DNA of 32,638 bases from Algoriphagus sp. AGSA1 (GTDB lineage: Bacteria; Bacteroidota; Bacteroidia; Cytophagales; Cyclobacteriaceae). Below the pieces are notes generated by a model that saw only the letters and a list, made by a program, of their open reading frames with translations, did no database searches and was not told where the DNA came from. Position 1 is the stretch's first letter, and each line of letters starts with the position of its first letter. Of this stretch, positions 15,053 through 22,687 are shown one piece after another. The position numbers and the translations under genes were made by a program. Location of the stretch: positions 1 to 32,638 of the forward strand of contig NZ_JAJUWR010000046.1 of NCBI RefSeq assembly GCF_021390545.1. Direction: 5' to 3'.

Positions 15053-15814
15053 TTAGAATGACTTGATAATATCTACGAAATCACGGGACTTAAGGGACGC
15101 TCCACCGATCAAACCTCCATCCACGTCCGGTTTGGCAAAAAGCTCCCTCGCATTTTTAGGATTGCAGCTGCCCCCATAGAGAATAGATGTATTGTCAGCG
15201 ATGTCTTTGCCATATTTGGATGCTATATGTCTTCTCAGGGCTGCGTGCATATCCTGAGCTTCCTCAGAGCTGGCAGTTTTGCCTGTGCCTATCGCCCAGA
15301 TTGGCTCATAAGCTATCACGATTTTAGAGAAATCTTCTGGATTCAGGTCAAAAAGGCTCTCGGTAAGTTGGAATTTAACATTTGCTTCATGAGTACCTGC
15401 AGTTCTGATCTCAAGTGATTCCCCGCAGCAGAAAATAGGAGTCAATCCATTTTCAAGGGCGATTTTCACCTTTTGGGCAAGCGTATCGTTTCCTTCTTTG
15501 AAATATTCCCGTCGCTCACTATGCCCGATGATCACATATTGTACACCGAATGACGCAAGGATCTTTGCGGATACTTCGCCGGTAAAAGCCCCTGCATCCT
15601 TGTCAGAACAGTTTTGGGCACCGATAAACACATTTTTGGCTTCTCTGATTAGTTTTTTAACAGGGAAGATATGTGGGAATGGAGGATTAAGAACTGCTAT
15701 AGCATCGCCGCTATGCTCATCCTTGATCATATTCAATATCTCGGAAGTAAGTGATTGACCTTCTTCGAAAGTCATGTTCATTTTCCAGTTGCCGGCTACT
15801 ATTTTCTTGCGCAT
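15053..15814 (-). CDS. tpiA: Triosephosphate isomerase
   Basis: The 253-aa TIM-barrel enzyme interconverts dihydroxyacetone phosphate and glyceraldehyde 3-phosphate in glycolysis. Catalytic residues are all in place: N9 and K11 in GNWKMN, H98 in IIGHSERREYF, and E170 in AYEPIWAIGTGKTA, whose following residues form the flexible loop 6. The phosphate-binding YGGSCNPKNA and GLIGGASL are near the C-terminus. It heads the minus-strand run tpiA-prmA and is divergent from recX across 72 bp, which must hold both promoters. Confidence 0.97.
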   Translation of the reverse strand: MRKKIVAGNWKMNMTFEEGQSLTSEILNMIKDEHSGDAIAVLNPPFPHIFPVKKLIREAKNVFIGAQNCSDKDAGAFTGEVSAKILASFGVQYVIIGHSERREYFKEGNDTLAQKVKIALENGLTPIFCCGESLEIRTAGTHEANVKFQLTESLFDLNPEDFSKIVIAYEPIWAIGTGKTASSEEAQDMHAALRRHIASKYGKDIADNTSILYGGSCNPKNARELFAKPDVDGGLIGGASLKSRDFVDIIKSF

Positions 15815-15886
15815 AGTGTGTTTTGAAAATTTAATTAGGTTTGATAAAAAAGGGATTCACGATAATTTGGTCTAAAATTACGGAAA

Positions 15887-16402
15887 ATGTCCAGTTGGGG
15901 AAAATATAAGACAAATGAGTCAGGAAAAAACTCCTGGTCACAGGAAGAAGCTTTCGAGAAGCTGACCACTTACTGTGCCTATCAAGAACGCTGTCCCTGG
16001 GAAATCCGCCGCAAGCTCTATGAAAAAGGCATTAAAGACGAGTCTGCGGAAAAATTGATTGCGGAGCTGATTTCAGAAGAATTTGTGAACGAAGATCGTT
16101 ATGCCAGGTCATTTGCCAGGGGCAAATTCAGGCTGAAAAAATGGGGTAAGAACAGAATCCGGCTGGAACTCAAAATGAGGGAAATTCCCGAAAATCTCAT
16201 CCGCAAGGGACTATCCGAAATCGATCCTGAAGAATATTACGATACGCTCTTAACGCAGACAGAGAAGAAGTGGGAAAGCACTCATGAAGGTGATTCCTAC
16301 AAAAAGAAGTTCAAAGTCACCCAATACCTTTTAAGCAAAGGCTTTGAGATGGATCTGGTGAAGGAAGCCGTGGAGAGTTTGATTAGTGATCAGTCGCAGT
16401 AG
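15887..16402 (+). CDS. recX: Regulatory protein RecX
   Basis: The 171-aa helical protein limits RecA filament extension. The RecX three-helix repeats are recognisable: AFEKLTTYCAYQERCPWEIRRKL, then LIAELISEEFVNEDRYARSFARGKFRLKKWG (the conserved FvdDxRYA-type box) and the terminal repeat KVTQYLLSKGFEMDLVKEAVESL. The N-terminal 15 residues are polar and unrelated. recA is not adjacent. The stop codon lies inside a 9-nt direct repeat (CAGTCGCAG twice, 16391-16412) that leads into the hairpin-rich region downstream. Confidence 0.92.
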   Translation: MSSWGKYKTNESGKNSWSQEEAFEKLTTYCAYQERCPWEIRRKLYEKGIKDESAEKLIAELISEEFVNEDRYARSFARGKFRLKKWGKNRIRLELKMREIPENLIRKGLSEIDPEEYYDTLLTQTEKKWESTHEGDSYKKKFKVTQYLLSKGFEMDLVKEAVESLISDQSQ

Positions 16403-16747
16403 CCAGTCGCAGATTGAGCTAACTAGATGCCTGGTTCTTCAGACCTGTCCGACGACAGGCGGGCTTGGATCTACACAAAATGAAGTCTTCAGACCAGCTA
16501 CGTGCCTTGGTTCAAGTCTATTGACTTGGACCCAATATATTGCAGTCTTCAGACTGCCTAATTTTCTTAATAATTTGGCAAAAGACAACTCACTTTAGGA
16601 GCATCTTAAGATCAGATCATTCACACTTTTCTAAAATGGGTAAGGTTCTACTTAGGTAAATGCAGTCGGAAGACTGCAGCAAAGTAAGTCCAAGTCTGAA
16701 GACTTGAACAAGTGTAGGAAGTATAAACTGCAACTGAACCCTGCCTA
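16403..16747. repeat. Non-coding stretch carrying a cluster of mini-hairpins
   Basis: No gene is seen in these 345 bp between recX and crtD. Five units share the form 6-bp stem, 4-nt loop: CCTGTC-CGAC-GACAGG (16444-16459), CAAGTC-TATT-GACTTG (16513-16528), GCAGTC-TTCA-GACTGC (16542-16557), GCAGTC-GGAA-GACTGC (16662-16677) and CAAGTC-TGAA-GACTTG (16691-16706). The inner GTC...GAC is constant, the outer arm bases change in compensating pairs, and loops vary. Two imperfect relatives lie near 16433-16445 and 16481-16496. The spacing is irregular (53, 13, 104 and 13 nt between units), unlike CRISPR. Function is unknown. Termination for the convergent genes or a dispersed palindromic repeat family are the simplest explanations. 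Confidence 0.8.
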
Positions 16748-18214
16748 CTAACTTTCAATCATCTCACTCATAATCTTTGCCGAAAGCAGGCAAAGTGGAA
16801 TCCCACCGCCGGGATGGACAGATCCGCCGCAGAAATACAGGTTTTTGACCGAGGAGGAGTAATTCGCATGACGTAGAAATGCGGCAAACTTATTATTTGA
16901 GCTATTGCCATAGAGTGCTCCCTGGGCACTGGACGTTTTGGTTTCAATCCCCCTAGGATCCAGTATTTCCTCCACTTCGATCAAGGCCTCTATATCAGTT
17001 TTCAGGATACGATTGAGCTTATGGATAATATTCCTTTTAGACTCAGCTATCATTTCATCCCAATCCTGTCCTTGATTATTCGGAACATTGATCATAGTGA
17101 ACCAATTCATACAACCTGATGGAGCATCATCGGCCCTGCGTGTGGAAGTGATATTCAGATAGATCGTAGGATCATCATAGATGTCCCCACGCTTGAAAAT
17201 ATGCTCAAACTCCAATGCGTAATTATCAGAAAAGAAAATATTGTGGAGATCCAGTTCAGGAAAACCACGCTTGATTCCCCAATAAAAAATAAGGGCGGAA
17301 CTTGATTTCGGCTGATTGAGCAAAAGTTTGGGTTGCTTCTGATCTTTGAGAATGGTCTTGTAAGCATTGACCATGTCCATATTGTTCACCACGAGGTCAG
17401 CTTGGATAGTTTTACCTTGCACATTGATTCCCACTGCCCTTTGCTTTTCAACCCGGACTTGATCTACTTTCTTTCCAAAATGGTATCTTACCCCAAGCTC
17501 TTCTGAAAGCCTGAAAAGACTCAACGTGATGTCATGCATTCCCTTTTTCGGAAAAAAGGCACCGATGTTAAATTCAAGATGAGGAATAATATTAAGCGTA
17601 GCTGGAGTTTCAAATGGATTCGAGCCATTGTATGTGGCATATCGATTGAAAAGCTGTACCAATTTAGGATGGGCAAAGTGCCTTCGGTTTACTTCATTCA
17701 TAGTAGAGAAAATCCCCAGTTTCCCCATCCTTAAATAGGACCTTAGCGCATGTGAATTTGTCCAGGTGTCCAGCTTATGAAGTGACCTGTTCATAAAAAG
17801 TGGGGATAAACTATCATAGATGAAAGCGGAGCTGCGAAGTGCTTCCCGGATACTTGATGCTGGTTCTCCTAGCTTTGTCTGCACTTCTTCCGCAAATTGA
17901 TTGAGATCGGAATACGCATTCAATCTCGTTCCATCCTCCCAAAAATACCGACAAGTCACATCCAGCTTTTCATAGTCAAAGTAAGACTTTGGTTTTTTGC
18001 AAGCTAGCTGAAACAACTCATCCACAAGCTCCGGCAGTGTGAAAAGGGAAGGCCCTGCATCGAATCTGTAGCCTGCCAGCCTGATTTCACTCAGTTTGCC
18101 TCCGGGATAGGTATTTGCCTCAAAAACGTCCACTTGAAAGCCCTTCACTGCCAACCGAATAGCCGAAGCAATGCCGGCAATACCTGAACCTATGATAAGC
18201 GCCTTCTTAGTCAT
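16748..18214 (-). CDS. crtD: Carotenoid desaturase of the CrtI/CrtD family
   Basis: The 488-aa FAD-dependent desaturase acts on the C40 carotenoid backbone. The N-terminal Rossmann motif GSGIAGIASAIRLAVKG (9-25) and YPGGKLSE are followed by FDAGPSLFTLP. The C-terminal FAD motif is NLYFCGGSVHPGGGIPLCLLSAK. The NRYATYNGSNPFETPATLN stretch and the KLSEIRLAGYRFDAGPS context fit what I recall of the 1-hydroxycarotenoid 3,4-desaturase-like (CrtD) group of Bacteroidota better than phytoene desaturase CrtI, but the split between the two is made by eye. No crtB, crtI or crtZ is adjacent. It probably contributes to yellow-orange pigment. Confidence 0.85.
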   Translation of the reverse strand: MTKKALIIGSGIAGIASAIRLAVKGFQVDVFEANTYPGGKLSEIRLAGYRFDAGPSLFTLPELVDELFQLACKKPKSYFDYEKLDVTCRYFWEDGTRLNAYSDLNQFAEEVQTKLGEPASSIREALRSSAFIYDSLSPLFMNRSLHKLDTWTNSHALRSYLRMGKLGIFSTMNEVNRRHFAHPKLVQLFNRYATYNGSNPFETPATLNIIPHLEFNIGAFFPKKGMHDITLSLFRLSEELGVRYHFGKKVDQVRVEKQRAVGINVQGKTIQADLVVNNMDMVNAYKTILKDQKQPKLLLNQPKSSSALIFYWGIKRGFPELDLHNIFFSDNYALEFEHIFKRGDIYDDPTIYLNITSTRRADDAPSGCMNWFTMINVPNNQGQDWDEMIAESKRNIIHKLNRILKTDIEALIEVEEILDPRGIETKTSSAQGALYGNSSNNKFAAFLRHANYSSSVKNLYFCGGSVHPGGGIPLCLLSAKIMSEMIES

Positions 18215-18319
18215 CGATGTTTTTTAGACCTCTAAACTACTACTTTTAAGAAATGTTAGAATTTTTGTAGCATTTACATACCATTTTCCGTAGAGTATAG
18301 TGTATATAACTTATTTTTT

Positions 18320-18658
18320 ATGAAAAAATTACTACTACTTTCCCTACTTGGATTTATTTTCTTCTCCTGTGACAAATTGGACGATCCGGATCTACTAGGT
18401 ACCTATTCCTATATCCCGGAAGGTTGCGATCCTGAGGCTGATCCTGAATATAACTGCGGAAGCTTTATTACTTTATCGGCAGATGGTGTCGCAGACGTAT
18501 TACCTAGCGGTGATATAGTATATAGAACATCCTACAAGATCCGGGGAGAGAAAATCATCGTGGCCAAAGCTGATGAAATCATCGATCAGTTGGTTTTTAG
18601 GTATGTGGATAATTCTACCTTGAGAAATGAACGAGATGGAGCCCTATGGGTGAAGTAA
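18320..18658 (+). CDS. Small lipoprotein of unknown function
   Basis: The 112-aa product has a lipoprotein signal peptide ending FFSC, acylated Cys17, followed by DKLDDPD, so it is probably sorted to the envelope. The mature part reads LLGTYSYIPEGCDPEADPEYNCGSFITLSADGVADVLPSG, then beta-type segments to DGALWVK. The opening GTY and terminal W resemble small lipocalin-like domains. Two further cysteines (GC, NC) could form a disulfide. It is alone between divergent crtD and convergent glyS. It differs in sequence from the lipoprotein at 290-676. Confidence 0.7.
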   Translation: MKKLLLLSLLGFIFFSCDKLDDPDLLGTYSYIPEGCDPEADPEYNCGSFITLSADGVADVLPSGDIVYRTSYKIRGEKIIVAKADEIIDQLVFRYVDNSTLRNERDGALWVK

Positions 18659-18676
18659 AGGATTCCTCGGCGTTAT

Positions 18677-18717
18677 AAATCCGTGAAGTAGGCCAAATTT
18701 GCTTACTTCACGGATTT
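18677..18717. terminator. Long inverted repeat between the small lipoprotein gene and glyS
   Basis: AAATCCGTGAAGTA (18677-18690) and TACTTCACGGATTT (18704-18717) are perfect 14-bp arms with a 13-nt loop whose ends (GC/GC) extend the stem. It lies 18 nt after the lipoprotein stop. The flanks have only three T (or A) residues, so it is a weak match to the intrinsic type despite the strong stem. It is likely a bidirectional terminator. Confidence 0.65.
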
Positions 18718-18816
18718 CCTGCCGGTCCACCGCTCACTGCTCCTCTAGATTTGTAATCCAGAGGGCTTACAATAGGATTTGCAGTCCGAAATGGCGCTAC
18801 CCAAAATTCACGAAGA
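18718..18816. other. Non-coding spacer with tRNA-anticodon-arm-like hairpin
   Basis: Between the inverted repeat and glyS. CCTCTAGA (18742-18749) pairs with TCCAGAGG (18757-18764) with one mismatch around the loop TTTGTAA, and GGATTTGCAGTCC (18775-18787) follows. GGATTACAAATC-type palindromes like these are common dispersed repeats in Bacteroidota. No gene seen. Confidence 0.4.
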
Positions 18817-20283
18817 TCAAATTTTCTCAAAAATCCTTTTGAAGCTAGTAGCCTCAGCGATCCTGCCATGAAGCTCAGGGATAGCGACTCTTTCCTGCTC
18901 AGTGGTATCCCGGTGACGGATAGTCACGGTATTATCCTCCAAGGTCTGGTGATCCACCGCAATACAGAACGGTGTCCCGATCAGGTCCTGTCTTGCATAG
19001 CGCTTACCGATCGAGGCAGCATCTTCATAGATAATGTTGAAGTCATATTTCAGCAACTCCACAATCTCCCGGCCTTTTTCCGGTAAGCCGTCTTTCTTAG
19101 TGATCGGAAGAACTGCCGCCTTTACCGGGGCGATCGCCGGATGAAGCTTCATATAAGTCCTGCTCTTCTCATCTGTTTTCTCCTCGGTATAGGCATTGCA
19201 AAGCGTCAATAGGAACAAGCGATCTGCACCGATCGATGTCTCGATCACATACGGGATGTAATTCTGGTTTACTTCCGGGTCGAAATACTGCTGCTTTTTT
19301 CGGGAAAACTCCTGATGGGACTTCAGATCAAAATCAGTCCTGGAGTGGATTCCTTCCACTTCTTTGAAGCCAAATGGGAAGTCAAACTCTATATCCATTG
19401 CCGCATTTGCGTAGTGGGCAAGTTTCTCATGGTCGTGCTTTCTCAGCTTTTCAGCAGGGGTTCCCAGTGCCAAATGCCATTTCATCCGCATATCAGCCCA
19501 TTTCTGATACCATTCCAGCTCAGTACCGGGGCGCACAAAGAACTGCATCTCCATCTGCTCAAATTCACGCATTCTGAAAATAAACTGACGGGCAACAATC
19601 TCATTTCGAAAAGCCTTGCCGATCTGGGCAATTCCGAAAGGAACCTTCATCCTAGCGGTTTTCTGCACGTTCAGGAAATTGACAAAAATACCCTGAGCGG
19701 TCTCTGGCCTCAGGTAAATAGTCGTAGAATCCTCCGCAACAGAGCCCACCTGGGTGGAAAACATCAAATTGAACTGGCGTACTTCTGTCCAATTGGTCGT
19801 CCCGCTGATCGGGCATTTGATGCCTTCATTTACGATGAGATCCCTCACACCTGCAAGATCTTCATCTTCCAGCAATCTCGCCAAAGCGCCTGTCAATTCA
19901 TTCGCTTTCGCCACGTCGCCGGCTCTTTCAAAAACCGCTGCATGCTCCTCTACCAACACATCCGCGCGGTAACGCTTCTTGGAATCCTTGTTATCGATCA
20001 TAGGATCGTTGAAGCTGTCCACATGTCCGGAAGCTTTCCATGTAGTAGGATGCATAAAGATCGCCGCATCGATGCCTACTATATTATCCTGAACCCTTGT
20101 CATGGTCTCCCACCACAGACGTTTCAGGTTGTTTTTCAACTCAACACCGTAAGCCCCATAATCATACACAGCCTGTAAGCCATCGTAGATCTCGGAACTT
20201 GGGTAAACAAATCCATACTCTTTGGCATGGGAAATAATATCTTTTAATTGTGCGTTTTCCGCAGGAGTCTCAGTTTTTGCCAT
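18817..20283 (-). CDS. glyS: Glycyl-tRNA synthetase (single-chain type)
   Basis: The 488-aa class II aminoacyl-tRNA synthetase of the homodimeric eukaryote-like type charges tRNA-Gly. Motif 2 is seen as AFRNEIVARQFIFRMREFEQ, and motif 3 as SIGADRLFLL. The glycine-pocket regions YLRPETAQGIFVNF and FNLMF are clear. The insertion between them contains the zinc-site-like IKCPISGTTNWTEVRQ. The C-terminal anticodon-binding domain runs from HPAIAPVKAAVLPI to RHRDTTEQERV. It is a standalone gene, with a hairpin after its stop. Confidence 0.96.
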   Translation of the reverse strand: MAKTETPAENAQLKDIISHAKEYGFVYPSSEIYDGLQAVYDYGAYGVELKNNLKRLWWETMTRVQDNIVGIDAAIFMHPTTWKASGHVDSFNDPMIDNKDSKKRYRADVLVEEHAAVFERAGDVAKANELTGALARLLEDEDLAGVRDLIVNEGIKCPISGTTNWTEVRQFNLMFSTQVGSVAEDSTTIYLRPETAQGIFVNFLNVQKTARMKVPFGIAQIGKAFRNEIVARQFIFRMREFEQMEMQFFVRPGTELEWYQKWADMRMKWHLALGTPAEKLRKHDHEKLAHYANAAMDIEFDFPFGFKEVEGIHSRTDFDLKSHQEFSRKKQQYFDPEVNQNYIPYVIETSIGADRLFLLTLCNAYTEEKTDEKSRTYMKLHPAIAPVKAAVLPITKKDGLPEKGREIVELLKYDFNIIYEDAASIGKRYARQDLIGTPFCIAVDHQTLEDNTVTIRHRDTTEQERVAIPELHGRIAEATSFKRIFEKI

Positions 20284-20412
20284 AGGCGCAAAAATAGGTA
20301 AAATGAATGAATCCCCGCAGAAAAATGAAAGACTTCAAGTTTATCAAAACTCATACAACTAAATAATTCACAGAGCCGAGCAACCTTAAAATCTAAACTA
20401 AATCTTTTAACA

Positions 20413-21077
20413 ATGAAAAAGCTATTACTTGGATTACTTGCTTTCCAACTCTTTTCTTTCGCAGTCTATGCCCAAATCGAAAAAGGAAGTATAATGCTGG
20501 GAGGAAATGTGAATTTCAACAATTCAAACTCAGAGCAACTAATAGGAATGCTCCCTAATGTCACGCCATCAATGATGATTCGAAAGATTTCCTTTTCAAC
20601 CCAAGATTTGGGTATGCCATAGGTAATAATTGGGTCATAGGCACAGCACTTACATTCAATACAGGTGAAACTACAAGAAAAAGTGTTTCATCAACTAGCT
20701 CTAGCTCAACGATTGAAGAACAGATTATTGATTACGATGCATTTGGAGCTGCACTATTTGCAAGAAAATATTTTCCCCTTGGGGATAAATTTTCTGTGTT
20801 TGGAGAATTGATCAGTGGGGCTATTTGGGGTACTAATAACGCTATATTTAATTCTTCCCAAGGAACTTCCAGTGAGAATGAAGCAAAATACACTCAGTAC
20901 ACGACAAGCTTATCTGCAGGACTGGCATATTTCCCCAAAAACTGGCTGGCACTGGAACCCTCAACCAATCTGGTCTCCTTCACCACAGGAGAATAAAATC
21001 AGACATCCCCAAAATACGATTCTTTCTCCTTTGGTCTCAATACTTCCTCCATCAACCTGGGTGTCTCCTTTTCCTAA
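20413..21077 (+). pseudogene. Outer-membrane beta-barrel protein gene, decayed
   Basis: The start is normal: MKKLLLGLLAFQLFSFAVYAQ, a signal peptide cleaved after YAQ, then KGSIMLGGNVNF. Near 20575 the reading frame shifts by one, consistent with loss of a single base in ATG(G)ATGAT, and continues as DSKDFLFNPRFGYAIGNNW, VIGTALTFNTGET and later LSAGLAYFPKNWLALEPSTN. A stop at 20994-20996 then interrupts the same frame, which goes on to SFSFGLNTSSINLGVSFS and a final TAA at 21075-21077. Read through, it is a barrel of about 220 aa of the outer-membrane-protein beta-barrel family. One frameshift plus one stop argue for a true pseudogene rather than a sequencing slip. Confidence 0.8.
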
Positions 21078-21105
21078 ACAACAAGTAAAAATCCCCAGAA
21101 AAATT

Positions 21106-21139
21106 AAAAGGTCAGCCCATAGACGAGCTGACCTTTTTT
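21106..21139. terminator. Bidirectional intrinsic terminator
   Basis: AAAAGGTCAGC (21106-21116) and GCTGACCTTTT (21127-21137) form a perfect 11-bp stem with a 10-nt loop, ending in a run of six T on plus and four A on the other side. It serves the barrel pseudogene and the convergent small barrel gene. Confidence 0.9.
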
Positions 21140-21161
21140 GGTTGTTGGTGGTTTTATTCTT

Positions 21162-21593
21162 TTATCTAAATGTGTATTTAAACCCAAACCCAGCACGGAA
21201 ATAATCCCCATGATCAGTCGCCAATACGGGTGCCGCTTCCAGTACTAGGCCGAGGTTTTTGCTGTTGAATGGTGTGACCAAGAGTCCAAATGGAATAGTG
21301 ATGTATATATCATCGCCGTGGTCGTGGCGGTGACGGTCATCATCCAATCCCAAGCCAAGTCCTAAATAGAAATTCACATCATCCTTTCTGACGATATTGT
21401 AAGCCCCCATCAGTTCGACCCCAATATCTCCGCCGGTTCCAATTCTGCCCTCACCGAAAATTTGCTTAGAAGGGTCTGTACCTATGGTAACAAAAGTTTC
21501 TGAACTTTGAAGATTCACTCCCGCGCTTATCTGTGCTTTTGCTAAAGAAATAAACGCAAATAAGGTTAAGGAAAGTAGTAGTAGTTTTTTCAT
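21162..21593 (-). CDS. Small outer-membrane beta-barrel protein
   Basis: The 143-aa product has a signal peptide (MKKLLLLSLTLFAFISLAKA, then QISAG) and a mature part of about 123 aa with alternating beta strands and Gly/aromatic girdles: IGVELMGAYNIV, VNFYLGLGLGL, IYITIPFGLLVTPF, LGLVLEAAPVLA, FRAGFGFKYTFR. It ends on an aromatic close to the C-terminus, as barrel proteins do. An extracellular-type loop is strikingly rich in Asp and His (DDDRHRHDHGDD, about residues 84-95), which could bind metal ions. It follows the decayed barrel gene in convergent orientation but is not an obvious duplicate of it. Confidence 0.75.
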   Translation of the reverse strand: MKKLLLLSLTLFAFISLAKAQISAGVNLQSSETFVTIGTDPSKQIFGEGRIGTGGDIGVELMGAYNIVRKDDVNFYLGLGLGLDDDRHRHDHGDDIYITIPFGLLVTPFNSKNLGLVLEAAPVLATDHGDYFRAGFGFKYTFR

Positions 21594-21641
21594 GATTCAA
21601 TTTTTAATCTGGATTATTCTTTTCAAATCATCAGCCAAAAA

Positions 21642-22685
21642 TCACCATCCACCTTCAGATCTGCTTATGCGACATCCCTCTTCTGAGCTCTTAAAAGATG
21701 CCTCTATGATCTTCAAAACCCTGATGGCCTGTGGAATAGTAATATCCAAAGTAGCCTGTTTTGATATCGCATCAGCGACATTTTGATAGAGAATCCTGTA
21801 ATCCCCAGGGATGGTCTCATACATTTTCACTTCCTCATTGAGGAATATTTTTCCCCACTTCTCCTCAGTTTCCACACCCCAAGCTGGGCCTTCCGGCTTG
21901 TCCCCGGCCTTGAAGGCGGCTTCCTGCACGTCCAAACCAAACTTCTGAAAGGATCCTTTTTTGCCCAAAAGCAGAAACTTTGGCGTCCGTACATTCACCA
22001 ATGCACCTGCCGTCACCCTGGCTTTCAGCGAGCCATAATCGAGGATAATATCAAAATAATCATCCGCCACGGCTCCAGTACGCTGCTTACGTATATCTGC
22101 CTGAACCCAATTTGGAAGCCCAAAAAGCAACACGATCTGATCAATGAGATGCGATCCAAGATCGAAAGTGATTCCGTTTCCAGCTACCTGAGCCTCCCTC
22201 CAATTGTCAGAGACATCCGGTCGGAAGCGGTCGAAATGGGATTCCAGATAGACCAAATCACCGAGATCCCCATCCCCCACCAACTTCTGCAAGGTCATAA
22301 AGTCCCCATCATACCGACGGTTGTGAAAAACCGAACAGATGAGACCTTTCTCCTTAGCCAATTTATCCAGCACTTCTGCCTCATGGGAAAAAATGGTCAC
22401 CGGCTTGTCCACCACCACATGCTTGCCCGCTTCCAGACATTGTTTTGCCATAGGAAAATGGAATTCATTGGGCGTAGTGATCACGACAAGATCAGCAGCT
22501 CCTGCCGCAAGTAAATCATCCAGAGTCCTAAAAGTTGTGGTCTGGTAAAGTGATTCGCAGCGGTTGGTCCTCCGCTCCACAGAAGCAACAAGCTCCAGAT
22601 CGGGGCATACATTGATCAGTGGGGCATGCATCTTTTCGGCCACAGAGCCGAAGCCCACTATGGCTGTTCTTATTGGGTTGTTCAT
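21642..22685 (-). CDS. Gfo/Idh/MocA-family NAD(P)-dependent oxidoreductase
   Basis: The 347-aa cytosolic dehydrogenase has an N-terminal Rossmann fold, AIVGFGSVAEKMHAP (8-22), and the cofactor-binding VVITTPNEFHFP. The K-P motif is VVDKP (91-95) with the usual Glu replaced by Asp. The C-terminal alpha/beta domain carries DLGSHLIDQIVLLFG, whose His is the usual active-site residue near residue 180. Family members act on sugars, inositols or biliverdin-like substrates, so the substrate cannot be named. Its ATG is 2 nt after the stop of the response regulator at 22688-23314, so it is the last gene of the signalling operon. Confidence 0.9.
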   Translation of the reverse strand: MNNPIRTAIVGFGSVAEKMHAPLINVCPDLELVASVERRTNRCESLYQTTTFRTLDDLLAAGAADLVVITTPNEFHFPMAKQCLEAGKHVVVDKPVTIFSHEAEVLDKLAKEKGLICSVFHNRRYDGDFMTLQKLVGDGDLGDLVYLESHFDRFRPDVSDNWREAQVAGNGITFDLGSHLIDQIVLLFGLPNWVQADIRKQRTGAVADDYFDIILDYGSLKARVTAGALVNVRTPKFLLLGKKGSFQKFGLDVQEAAFKAGDKPEGPAWGVETEEKWGKIFLNEEVKMYETIPGDYRILYQNVADAISKQATLDITIPQAIRVLKIIEASFKSSEEGCRISRSEGGW

Positions 22686-22687
22686 GG

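Noticed and set aside
16444..16706. Possible CRISPR array
   Set aside because: Units are 16 nt, differ in sequence, and have irregular spacers of 13-104 nt. No cas gene is in the window.
18721..18787. A tRNA-Thr(UGU)-like piece: GCCGGT start, a 7-nt loop TTTGTAA with TGT in anticodon position, and a GGATTTGCAGTCC arm
   Set aside because: The anticodon stem has a mismatch, no D-arm GAGC partner exists, the T-loop lacks TTCGA, and the 3' acceptor strand is missing. Scattered GGATTACAAATC-type palindromes explain it better.
19315..20178. 287-aa plus-strand frame
   Set aside because: It is antisense to glyS, with no coherent domain. The glyS motifs on minus are complete.
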